Origin: Bacteriovoracaceae bacterium
Lineage (GTDB): Bacteria; Bdellovibrionota; Bacteriovoracia; Bacteriovoracales; Bacteriovoracaceae
DNA: 14,486 nt
NCBI GenBank assembly: GCA_023954595.1
Contig: JAGSHJ010000032.1
Coordinates: 1-14,486, forward strand
Reading direction: 5' to 3'
The notes under the pieces were generated by a model, which made no database searches, was not told the origin of the DNA, and worked only from the letters and a program-made list of their open reading frames with translations. The position numbers and the translations under genes were made by a program. Every line of letters starts with the position of its first letter. Positions within the stretch are counted from its first letter, which is position 1. This document shows, piece after piece, positions 7,116 through 13,488 of this stretch.

Positions 7116-8879
7116 ATGAATGAAGAAGAATTAGATGAAAAAGCCAAGGCCAAGAAGAAAGATGCAAAAGGCATCCTTTATCTAGGTGAAGATGAGGGCT
7201 ACTGGTCAGACCTAGTAGCTGGGCTAAAAGCATTCAAGCAGATCAATTTCGACTTCAAACTAATGAACGAAGACGATCCTGCAAAGATTCAAAACTTCTT
7301 AAAAGTGATCCAGGAAGAGCGCCCTAGAGTTGTTTTTGTCGATCTAGACCAAAATACTGAGGCCATGATCCACGTGCTTAGGGCACAAATTAGAACAAAT
7401 TCACCATATCCACCATTTATTGTGGCCTTAACTGGTTACACGCAAGGAAATGAAGCGATTAGACAGGCCATTATGGCAGGTGCTAAGTGCGTTCACGTGA
7501 AATCTGGTGAGGTTGAATCAGTAGTTTATGACACAATCTGCTTTGCATTCAACAACGCCCTAGAACATCACGGGTTTGCAATGGCAAAACTAAACGATGA
7601 TATCCCTGCATATGTTCCAGCAAAAGCATCAATTGTTTCTGCCGAAGGCCTAAGAGTTGAGTCTAATTTTAACGTGACTCTAGGTAATGAATACTTTCTA
7701 AATACTCACTGGAGTAAAGAGGGGATATTGGCCTCTAATAAAGTTATTGCTTCATCACAAACCCAAGAAGATCTTTTTTATAATTTTGAATATGCTCAAG
7801 AGTTTGGATTTGAGTTTCTACCTCCTTTTGAAGTGACAGATGAAACGGATCCTGACGAGCTTGAAAATCTTGAAAAAGAGCACGAGAAAAAACTAAATGA
7901 AATAGAAGCGAGTATGAATCGCTGGATCAATGAGCATAGCTCTGATTCAAGACCTAAAAAGATGAAAACGCTGGTTATTGATAAGGAGTTAACTCTTTAC
8001 CAAGACCAGGAGCTTACAGATAGTTATGACTTTGTTGTTAGAGTTCAACCTTATGTTGTAAAGGCCAAGAAAGAGCTTATGCAGCTCAAACCTCAAATGA
8101 TTGTTTACAACTTTGAGGAAATTAATCCTGAGGAGCTAGAGGCAAGCCAGGACGTTGCATACATGTTCAACGAAGCAAACAATTTAAAACACATAATTAA
8201 GACAATTAAATCAATTCCTAACTATTCACCATTTATAGTTTGTTTTAACACTCAGCTTTCAACCGAGCAGCTTCAAAAGAAGATAGAGTATACACAAATT
8301 ATTGGGTACCAGGTTGAGCTCAATAATGAACTTATGGTTAAAATGGGCAATCTCCTAATGCAAAGAATGGCCCAGAAGAGTGAAGAACCACAAGATAATG
8401 AAGTGATCTTAGATAAGAAGCTTAATTCTACTTACGCAGAATTTAAAACAGCAATTACACTTATTGCTTGTTCTGAGAACGATGTCTATTTCAATAGTGA
8501 TGAAGAGCTAGAGGTTGGCACGGTACTTAGACTTAACCATCCAGCAAACCTATTTATAACTGTTGCTGATTCTCTTGCAAAACCTAAGGCAGATGCTAAA
8601 TATTATGCAATTGTTCACGGTGTTGGAGAGCAAGAAAAGAAAGAACTTAGACGATTTGTAAACTCGGTTTTCTTCAGAGCAAAAGAAGCTGCAAAAGAGA
8701 AAGAAGCTGAAGAGACCGAAAAACTCAAGCAGAAGTTCATTCAAAAAGCTGAAGAAGAGAAGGCACAAAAAGAGCTAGCTCTAGCACAGGAAAAAGAGGA
8801 AGCTAAAAAAGGCCAAGACAATGTTTCAACTGAAGAGCAAAAGCCTTTAGAGGACGACCCAGACAAAACTCCAGCATAA
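7116..8879 (+). CDS. Receiver-domain protein with duplicated REC / PilZ-like architecture
   Basis: The 587-residue product is cytoplasmic, with no signal or membrane segment. Residues 17-150 form a receiver domain with an intact phosphorylation site: E25/D26 acidic pocket, D76 (VVFVDLD), T106 (VALTGYT) and K129 (HVKSGE). Residues about 165-240 are beta-rich with SAEGLRVESNFNVTLGNEY, resembling a PilZ barrel but without the RxxxR c-di-GMP motif. Residues 283-415 repeat the receiver fold (MKTLVIDKE, MIVYNFEE, FIVCFNT) with Asn332 in place of the phospho-Asp and no Lys. Residues about 436-520 repeat the PilZ-like pattern (ENDVYFNSDEELEVGTVLRL). The C-terminal 65 residues are a highly charged helix, probably coiled coil, and a disordered tail. 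The domain calls beyond the first receiver are inference. No kinase gene is adjacent. It is probably a two-component output protein acting by protein contacts; its target is unknown. Confidence 0.8.
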   Translation: MNEEELDEKAKAKKKDAKGILYLGEDEGYWSDLVAGLKAFKQINFDFKLMNEDDPAKIQNFLKVIQEERPRVVFVDLDQNTEAMIHVLRAQIRTNSPYPPFIVALTGYTQGNEAIRQAIMAGAKCVHVKSGEVESVVYDTICFAFNNALEHHGFAMAKLNDDIPAYVPAKASIVSAEGLRVESNFNVTLGNEYFLNTHWSKEGILASNKVIASSQTQEDLFYNFEYAQEFGFEFLPPFEVTDETDPDELENLEKEHEKKLNEIEASMNRWINEHSSDSRPKKMKTLVIDKELTLYQDQELTDSYDFVVRVQPYVVKAKKELMQLKPQMIVYNFEEINPEELEASQDVAYMFNEANNLKHIIKTIKSIPNYSPFIVCFNTQLSTEQLQKKIEYTQIIGYQVELNNELMVKMGNLLMQRMAQKSEEPQDNEVILDKKLNSTYAEFKTAITLIACSENDVYFNSDEELEVGTVLRLNHPANLFITVADSLAKPKADAKYYAIVHGVGEQEKKELRRFVNSVFFRAKEAAKEKEAEETEKLKQKFIQKAEEEKAQKELALAQEKEEAKKGQDNVSTEEQKPLEDDPDKTPA

Positions 8880-8886
8880 GCTGTTC

Positions 8887-8915
8887 TTTACAACTAACTT
8901 AAACAAAGTGATAAT
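8887..8915 (+). promoter_or_regulatory. Sigma70-like promoter, apparently leaderless, for the 8922 gene
   Basis: TTTACA (8887-8892), a 17-nt spacer and GATAAT (8910-8915) match 5/6 and 5/6. The -10 ends 6 nt before the ATG at 8922, so the predicted first base of the mRNA is the A of the start codon or next to it. No Shine-Dalgarno is present. Confidence 0.55.
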
Positions 8916-8921
8916 TTTGCC

Positions 8922-9086
8922 ATGTTATTTAAAGTATTAGCATTAGCTGCCATCATTTTATTAGTTAGAAACACTTACAAAAGCTGGGTTCTTCTGCAGA
9001 AATTGCAGAAAAAACAGAATAAAGGCAATCCAAAATCACCAAAAGACGACGCTATTGATGCAGAGTACACAGTGATGGACGACTAA
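8922..9086 (+). CDS. Small single-span membrane protein, 54 residues
   Basis: Short frame ATG 8922 to TAA 9084-9086. The N-terminus MLFKVLALAAIILLVRNTY is a single hydrophobic segment followed by Arg, Tyr and Lys, so the N-terminus is probably outside and the tail in the cytoplasm. A basic, Gln/Lys-rich stretch (LLQKLQKKQNKGNPKS) leads to an acidic end IDAEYTVMDD. Membrane proteins of this size with a terminal (I/V)DAE-x-x-h-DD motif occur in several bacterial groups (the Bacteroidetes DUF4834 proteins have the same layout); relation is a guess. It is 42 nt after the receiver-protein gene, has its own promoter, and is followed after 2 nt by the next gene, suggesting a two-gene unit. Function unknown. 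Confidence 0.7.
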   Translation: MLFKVLALAAIILLVRNTYKSWVLLQKLQKKQNKGNPKSPKDDAIDAEYTVMDD

Positions 9087-9088
9087 AA

Positions 9089-9322
9089 ATGGAACCAATC
9101 AAACAACCACTCGATTTTGAACACTATGAGCTGTACCACATAGACCAACGTTATAAGGCCTATGTTGTTAGCTTTGAATATCTTAGTGAGAATGAGTGTG
9201 ATGAGTTGGAGGCCAGATACCTTGAACAAGGTTACAAAGTATTTCATGTGGCAATGAACAGAAACTCCAAGGGTTCATTTAACTTGGAGCTTGTCGTTGC
9301 TCAGTTGGGTTACACTTTCTAA
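9089..9322 (+). CDS. Small protein of unknown function, 77 residues
   Basis: MEPIKQPLDFEHYELYHIDQ begins 2 nt after the stop of the 54-residue membrane protein, so translation is probably coupled; no good Shine-Dalgarno is visible. The sequence is compact, acidic and Tyr-rich, with an alpha-beta pattern (YKAYVVSFEYL, NECDELEARYLEQGYKVF, FNLELVVAQLGYTF) and has no signal peptide or recognisable motif. Its TAA stop (9320-9322) directly abuts the stop of the convergent PAP2 gene. A small cytoplasmic partner of the upstream membrane protein is possible but only inferred from spacing. Confidence 0.72.
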   Translation: MEPIKQPLDFEHYELYHIDQRYKAYVVSFEYLSENECDELEARYLEQGYKVFHVAMNRNSKGSFNLELVVAQLGYTF

Positions 9323-10027
9323 TTAAAAGCTTCTGGAGTAATTCACCATGGCCCCGTCATCATAGGGAGCTACACTTACCTTACCGCTAGATTTCTTTTG
9401 TAGAGCACTTAAACCGTAAGCATAACTAATACCTAGAGTCGCACCTGCTACCACGTCATGCAGGTAGTGAGCATTGTCATTCATACGACTTGCAGCAACG
9501 ATTGAGGCCAATGTGTAGGCCGGAATTCCCCATTTTTTACCATGTTCTATGCCTACGACAGCAGCAAATGCAAATGCGTTGGCGGTATGTCCTGACGGGA
9601 ATGATTTAGTATCACCGCCAGAAGGGCGCTCTTCGCCAACAATTCTTTTTAATGAGTTCGTTGTAAGGGCCGTAAAGAGAGTAGTCTCAAACATTAGGTT
9701 TCGGCGTTCACGGTTATTACCTTTATTTCTAAGGGCGTGAGTTGCAACCATGTATGCGATGTTAGGAACCATCTGTCCCATTACATCACCGAATTCAGCG
9801 AGATTTCCCATTGGCTGGTCTTCTGCCATATCTTTTTGAATTGGATTTCCAATTGTAGTTCTAGTTGCGTAGAGAAACGTTGTTAAAAGTGTACCTGTTA
9901 ACAGTGTTTTTCTGGAGGTTTCCCCGTAAAAAGGTGCTGCGAACTTCTTTAGAATTCCAGCGTCTTCGGACATCGCTTTTAAAGGGGTTAGGGCAATCAA
10001 AAAAATAGTTAAATAAATTCTAATCAA
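9323..10027 (-). CDS. Exported PAP2-family phosphatase
   Basis: The 234-residue product has all three PAP2 acid phosphatase signatures: KRIVGEERP (K-x6-RP type), SFPSGH, and SRMNDNAHYLHD (SR-x5-H-x3-D), the catalytic His pair being in the last two. The N-terminus MIRIYLTIFLIALTPLKAMS is a signal peptide, after which there are some hydrophobic stretches but few convincing membrane helices, so a periplasmic or outer-membrane-associated enzyme is likely. Substrates in this family include phosphatidate, undecaprenyl pyrophosphate and lipid A phosphate; which applies here cannot be told. The start is TTG (10027-10025), chosen because AAGGAG lies 7 nt upstream and because it gives a complete signal peptide; the first in-frame ATG would remove it. 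It is convergent with the gene ending at 9322 and divergent from the gene at 10114. Confidence 0.9.
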   Translation of the reverse strand: MIRIYLTIFLIALTPLKAMSEDAGILKKFAAPFYGETSRKTLLTGTLLTTFLYATRTTIGNPIQKDMAEDQPMGNLAEFGDVMGQMVPNIAYMVATHALRNKGNNRERRNLMFETTLFTALTTNSLKRIVGEERPSGGDTKSFPSGHTANAFAFAAVVGIEHGKKWGIPAYTLASIVAASRMNDNAHYLHDVVAGATLGISYAYGLSALQKKSSGKVSVAPYDDGAMVNYSRSF

Positions 10028-10034
10028 AATCTTT

Positions 10035-10040
10035 CTCCTT
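10035..10040 (-). promoter_or_regulatory. Shine-Dalgarno deciding the TTG start of the PAP2 gene
   Basis: AAGGAG on the minus strand is 7 nt before the TTG at 10027-10025, the ideal distance, and supports a non-ATG start. Confidence 0.75.
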
Positions 10041-10055
10041 AATTTTGAAAAACTG

Positions 10056-10104
10056 TATAATAATTACAATGACAATGGAACGATGTGTTAAAAAATTTTA
10101 AAAT
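10056..10104 (+). promoter_or_regulatory. Alternative -10 elements for the 10114 gene
   Basis: Two candidates exist and I cannot choose. TATAAT at 10056-10061 is a perfect -10 but has no -35 at 16-18 nt and would give a 46-nt leader without a Shine-Dalgarno. TAAAAT at 10099-10104 would start transcription about 3 nt before the ATG. Confidence 0.25.
10063..10091 (-). promoter_or_regulatory. Sigma70-like promoter of the PAP2 gene
   Basis: On the minus strand TTAACA (10091-10086), a 17-nt spacer and TGTAAT (10068-10063) match 5/6 and 5/6 of the consensus. The leader would be about 30 nt and contains the AAGGAG site. Confidence 0.55.
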
Positions 10105-10107
10105 TTT
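10092..10107. promoter_or_regulatory. Palindromic A4T4A4T4 tract, UP-element candidate
   Basis: A4T4A4T4 is its own reverse complement and sits directly upstream of the -35 of the minus-strand PAP2 promoter, where an alpha-CTD-binding UP element would lie. It is also within 10 nt of the start of the divergent gene. Intrinsic curvature is expected; the role is inferred from position. Confidence 0.35.
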
Positions 10108-10113
10108 TTTTGT

Positions 10114-10485
10114 ATGAATATGCACACCTACTTAATCAGTTTTTTACTTTTCTCAAGCACAGCATTTGCTGGGCACTGCAAGTATTTAAGCGTAAAGCAC
10201 ATCAATGCAGCCTTTAATGAGCTTGCTCAATACAAAGCACAGACTTCTACACCTATAGTTGATTATTACTGTAAGTCCTGTAACGACACTTACGTTCGTC
10301 CTATTGTTCTTGAAGAGCTGGAGTATAAGCCTCACCAAATCAAAGGGTTTGCTTCTATTTTTATCAATGGAAAACAAATGGACCTGGCGTACCTGTATCT
10401 AAACGGCCAAAACCTAGGCCATAAATACAACTGTAAAACAGACATAGCTTCGAAAGTGTTATTTGGAAGCAAAGACAAAGATTAG
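10114..10485 (+). CDS. Small exported protein with CxxC, unknown function
   Basis: The 123-residue product begins with a clean signal peptide (MNMHTYLISFLLFSSTAFA, cleavage AFA/G). The mature protein of about 104 residues has four Cys: C22, C53 and C56 (YYCKSCND) and C107, so two disulfides in the periplasm, or a metal site at the CxxC, are possible. It has no thioredoxin-type sequence around the CxxC and no family I recognise. Two starts six bases apart (10114 and 10120) cannot be separated; neither has a Shine-Dalgarno. It lies 42 nt before the photolyase gene with no terminator visible between them, but the photolyase may have its own start signal. Confidence 0.75.
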   Translation: MNMHTYLISFLLFSSTAFAGHCKYLSVKHINAAFNELAQYKAQTSTPIVDYYCKSCNDTYVRPIVLEELEYKPHQIKGFASIFINGKQMDLAYLYLNGQNLGHKYNCKTDIASKVLFGSKDKD

Positions 10486-10490
10486 ATGCA

Positions 10491-10521
10491 TTGGCCTAAG
10501 CCTCGTTAGTACAACTAAACT
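10491..10521 (+). promoter_or_regulatory. Weak promoter-like elements before the photolyase gene
   Basis: TAAACT (10516-10521) ends 6 nt before the ATG at 10528, again in a leaderless position; the only -35 candidate is TTGGCC (10491-10496) at a long 19-nt spacing. There is no Shine-Dalgarno. Weak on its own. Confidence 0.28.
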
Positions 10522-10527
10522 TGGTTA

Positions 10528-11997
10528 ATGAGTTTACAAGTAATCTTAGGCGACCAATTATTTCCTCGAAGCTTCTACAAAGACAGTCCTAAAAACATCT
10601 TTATGTGTGAGGACTTTGAGCTTTGCACCCACTTTAGATACCACAAACATAAAATCATCTTCTTTTTGGCCTCTATGCGCCATTTTAGTGATGAGCTTAA
10701 AGACATGGGTAAGACAGTTCATTACCAGAAGCTTGATAAGGATAAGGCCTTTTTCGAAGCTCTAAAGCACGCCCTAAAAAAAACAAAGTCTAAAAAAATA
10801 GAAATGTTTGAAATTGAAGACCACTTCTTTAATGAGAAGATTAGAGAATTTTGTGAAGAGCATGAGGTCGAGCTTCAAATAAATGACTCTCCAATGTTTC
10901 TAACAACGAGGCAGGAATTTAATAGATTTGTAAAAGAGCACAAACGGCCACTTATGAGAACGTTCTATGAGGGCAAAAGAAAGGATCTCGAGATACTTTT
11001 GAACAAAGACGGTTCTCCTCGGGGCGGAAAGTTTAGTTTTGACCAAAGTAATCGAAAAAAAATACCAAAAAATAAAGATGTTATTCACACAGATCTCCCA
11101 GCTAGAGATGACAAACATATAAAAGCCGCCACCGCTTTAGTGAAGGAACACTTCAACGATCACCCTGGTAGTTGTGAAAACTTCTGGATGTGTGTCACAC
11201 GCAGACAAGCACTTGCTTGGTATAATAAGTTTTTAGATGAGCGTTTTGAAAACTTTGGAGATTACCAAGATGCACTAGATGAGAGGGATCCATTTCTATA
11301 CCATGCAGTTATTAGTCCATATATGAATAACGGTTTTTTACCCGTAGAGGAAGTCATAGATAAGGCACTTGCGGCCGATGCTCCAATGAACAGTAAAGAG
11401 GTGTTCATTCGCCAGGTTCTTGGTTGGCGAGAGTTTATGCGAGGGATGTATCATCGTTATGCAGACAGAGAGGCTAGCTCAAACTTTTTCAATCACTCAA
11501 ACTCATTAACCGAGCACTGGTACGATGGCACTACGGGAATTCCACCTTTGGATGACGCCATAAAGAAGGCCCAAGAGCTGGGTTATTGTCATCATATAGA
11601 ACGATTAATGGTCATCTCAAACTTGATGCTGTTATGTGAAATTCACCCTCGAGAGGTTTATTCCTGGTTTATGGAGATGTTTGTAGACTCAGCTGATTGG
11701 GTCATGACTCCTAATGTATTTGGGATGGGGCAATTTAGTGATGGTGGAATATTTGCGACCAAGCCGTATATATGTGGGGCAAATTATCTTAGAAAAATGG
11801 GCCATTACAAAGCAGGCGAGTGGACGGATATTGTTGATGGGCTTTATTGGCGATTTATAGACAAGAATTTGAAGTTTTTTAAAGAGCAGCCGCGTATGAA
11901 TATGATGGTGAGTTCGTTAAATAAAATGGGTGAAGATAGGAAGAAGAAGATATTTAGTGCTGCAGATAGCTTTATAAAAGAAAAAACGAAGGCCTAA
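10528..11997 (+). CDS. Cryptochrome/photolyase family protein, bacterial (6-4) type without the FeS cluster cysteines
   Basis: The 489-residue product belongs to the COG3046 'photolyase-related' family (FeS-BCP, e.g. Agrobacterium PhrB), light-driven FAD enzymes that repair (6-4) photoproducts. It has the N-terminal antenna domain (ILGDQLFP, then LASMRHFSDEL) and the FAD domain with QVLGWREFMRGMYH, GYCHHIERLM (H355/H356, the active-site His pair), W380 of the electron-transfer chain (WF here; PhrB has WY), GMGQFSDGG and ATKPYI. The family normally binds 4Fe-4S through one upstream Cys and a C-x2-C-x12-C set before LYWDF. Here the matching places are P340, K428 and E431, and the last Cys region is shortened (GEWTDIVDGLYWRF), so no cluster is expected. 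The alignment to PhrB is from memory. Cytoplasmic. Probable (6-4) photolyase or photoreceptor; which one is not decided. Confidence 0.88.
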   Translation: MSLQVILGDQLFPRSFYKDSPKNIFMCEDFELCTHFRYHKHKIIFFLASMRHFSDELKDMGKTVHYQKLDKDKAFFEALKHALKKTKSKKIEMFEIEDHFFNEKIREFCEEHEVELQINDSPMFLTTRQEFNRFVKEHKRPLMRTFYEGKRKDLEILLNKDGSPRGGKFSFDQSNRKKIPKNKDVIHTDLPARDDKHIKAATALVKEHFNDHPGSCENFWMCVTRRQALAWYNKFLDERFENFGDYQDALDERDPFLYHAVISPYMNNGFLPVEEVIDKALAADAPMNSKEVFIRQVLGWREFMRGMYHRYADREASSNFFNHSNSLTEHWYDGTTGIPPLDDAIKKAQELGYCHHIERLMVISNLMLLCEIHPREVYSWFMEMFVDSADWVMTPNVFGMGQFSDGGIFATKPYICGANYLRKMGHYKAGEWTDIVDGLYWRFIDKNLKFFKEQPRMNMMVSSLNKMGEDRKKKIFSAADSFIKEKTKA

Positions 11998-12055
11998 ATC
12001 TCAAGAATGTCCTAAGAAATTTTCAATTTTACTAGTTCTTAAGTATCTAACCCAG

Positions 12056-12061
12056 TAAGAT
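12056..12061 (+). promoter_or_regulatory. -10-like element in leaderless position before the solute-binding protein
   Basis: TAAGAT (5/6) ends 6 nt before the ATG at 12068. No convincing -35 is found at 16-18 nt, and there is no Shine-Dalgarno. Supported mainly by the recurring spacing. Confidence 0.28.
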
Positions 12062-12067
12062 ATTTCT

Positions 12068-12832
12068 ATGCTCAGGCCTTTTATCTTCCATTTTCTTCTG
12101 GTCTCACTAAGTGTTCATGCCAGTAATCAAAAAATTTCCATAGCTTTCTCTATGGGAATGGCACCCTATATAAACGAAGACAACAGAAGTGGAATTGAGT
12201 ATGAATTAGTCGCCGCCGCCTTTGCTGCGGTTGGAATTGAGATAGAACACGTACATAATGTGCACTTTAAGCGTGCAATATTACTTATAAAAAATAATAA
12301 AGTAGACGCAATCGCATCTAATGGTGGAAATCAGCTTTACTTCAATTCAGGGCTAGACATTTATGCTTCTGACAAGACCATCAACTATGTTGACTGTATC
12401 TCCACTTTAAAAAGCCGAAAATTAAAAATCAAAAGCATTAAGGACTTAGAGGGAAAGAGGGTTATGGCCTTCAAGACAGCTTCTGAAGTATTAGGCCCAG
12501 ACTTTAAAAAATTCGCTGATAACAACAGTAAGTACACAGAAAGTGTAAAACAGGGCCTTCAGCCGAAGCTACTATTAAGAGAGCGAATTGAAGCAGGTAT
12601 CTCGGATAGAAACATATTCCATACACATCAACTGAGAATGTTTGGAGAAGATAAGTCCCATCACTTTGTGTTTCACAGACTAACGGGGCCAACCCCTAGA
12701 AACGTAAAGTTTAGAGATCAATCTCTAATGCTGAAGTTCAATCAAGGGCTTGCCAGCATTAAAGGCAACGGAACCTACGCTCAAATCAGGCGTAAATACG
12801 CAAAATCATACAAAGAAAGCTGTTCTGAATAA
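12068..12832 (+). CDS. Periplasmic solute-binding protein, family 3 (amino-acid-binding type), solitary
   Basis: The 254-residue product has a signal peptide (MLRPFIFHFLLVSLSVHA, cleavage near HA/SN) and the usual size of an SBP_bac_3 domain. Expected landmarks are present: an initial strand ISIAFSMGMAPYI, then GIEYELVAAAFAAVGIEIE (domain 1 ligand face), KVDAIASN, a crossover DLEGKRVMAFK into domain 2, and a return with NQGLASIKGNGTYAQIRRKYAK, the typical C-terminal 'l...G.y..i..ky' end. Conserved ligand residues such as the Arg-Asp pair of true amino-acid binders are not obvious, so the ligand is open. No permease or ATPase gene is near. Lone proteins of this type in Gram-negative predators and gammaproteobacteria often act in sensing or have unknown roles. 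It is 70 nt after the photolyase. Confidence 0.82.
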   Translation: MLRPFIFHFLLVSLSVHASNQKISIAFSMGMAPYINEDNRSGIEYELVAAAFAAVGIEIEHVHNVHFKRAILLIKNNKVDAIASNGGNQLYFNSGLDIYASDKTINYVDCISTLKSRKLKIKSIKDLEGKRVMAFKTASEVLGPDFKKFADNNSKYTESVKQGLQPKLLLRERIEAGISDRNIFHTHQLRMFGEDKSHHFVFHRLTGPTPRNVKFRDQSLMLKFNQGLASIKGNGTYAQIRRKYAKSYKESCSE

Positions 12833-12836
12833 AGTT

Positions 12837-12864
12837 TTGACACTTTTCTAATCCACTCTGTAAT
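12837..12864 (+). promoter_or_regulatory. Sigma70-like promoter of the metallopeptidase gene
   Basis: A perfect TTGACA (12837-12842), a 16-nt spacer and TGTAAT (12859-12864, 5/6) begin 4 nt after the preceding stop codon. The leader would be about 65 nt. This is the best promoter match in the window and makes the peptidase gene its own transcription unit. Confidence 0.6.
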
Positions 12865-12924
12865 TAAAGACCAAATGCTGAATCCAACCAAATACTCTGA
12901 TATTTTATAGACATTGTTTTTAAC

Positions 12925-12931
12925 GAAAGGA
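12925..12931 (+). promoter_or_regulatory. Shine-Dalgarno deciding the start at 12937
   Basis: GAAAGGA ends 5 nt before the ATG at 12937. It runs into the other in-frame ATG at 12931, which therefore has no usable spacing and is rejected as the start. Confidence 0.65.
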
Positions 12932-12936
12932 TGTTT

Positions 12937-13488
12937 ATGAAATTGGTTCACTTAATTATTGCAATGGCCTCGCTAAACATGGCCTATGCCACAAACGAAA
13001 TTAGAAACTGTGCTCCTGACCAGGAAAGCAGAATTAGAAGTGCAATTCAGGAAAGCTATATTTCAATGAATACAATTATGGACGATATCGACCATACAAT
13101 TGAAACAAGATCTAGAGAGCTACCAAAGCATGTTGTTAAAAAACTTGCTAAGGCCAAATACATGCTTAAATGTGCTGAGATCAGGACAGACTACTTAGAT
13201 TTTGACTGTGATGCCGGAATCTCTGAAGGAGCATTTATGCAAGTTCAGCCAATCGTTGGGAACGAGGTAAAAGTTGATGGAAACTACCTACCATATGCAG
13301 GCGACAAATTTCTTGTTGGTACAATTATCCATGAGGCGACTCATAAGTGTGGAACTAATGACGCAAATTATTTTTACCAAACACGTACCAAGCCACGTTC
13401 AAATTGGTACTCAGGGTGGCATAATACTGCATCCACGTATGATTATTGGTCAATTAAAGGCTTTTGTATTCCAGAGATCGACTGCTAG
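12937..13488 (+). CDS. Small secreted aspzincin-type (M35-like) zinc metallopeptidase
   Basis: The product has 183 residues from ATG 12937. MKLVHLIIAMASLNMAYA is a signal peptide (cleavage YA/TN). The mature part carries HEATH (H132, E133, H136) followed by KCGTND, giving D142 in a GT-x-D motif: the aspzincin arrangement (HExxH plus GTxD) of deuterolysins and lysine-specific metalloendopeptidases, where Asp is the third zinc ligand. The following Tyr (NYFY) and the later HNTASTYDYW segment match the 'DxxY' and 'N-A-DS-Y-E-Y-F' positions of the Lys-specific family. Six Cys in the mature chain (C25, C77 or so, C88, C138, and two near the C-terminus) suggest disulfides. There is no propeptide or extra domain, so at about 165 mature residues it is near the minimum for the fold. 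The last 4 nt overlap the end of the convergent helicase gene. Confidence 0.8.
   Translation: MKLVHLIIAMASLNMAYATNEIRNCAPDQESRIRSAIQESYISMNTIMDDIDHTIETRSRELPKHVVKKLAKAKYMLKCAEIRTDYLDFDCDAGISEGAFMQVQPIVGNEVKVDGNYLPYAGDKFLVGTIIHEATHKCGTNDANYFYQTRTKPRSNWYSGWHNTASTYDYWSIKGFCIPEIDC

Noticed and set aside
8922..9322. Toxin-antitoxin pair formed by the two small genes
   Set aside because: The first product is a membrane-anchored protein with an acidic tail and the second has no antitoxin or RNase motif; size and spacing alone do not justify the call.
12931..12936. ATG at 12931 as start of the metallopeptidase
   Set aside because: The Shine-Dalgarno GAAAGGA overlaps this ATG; the in-frame ATG at 12937 has correct 5-nt spacing.
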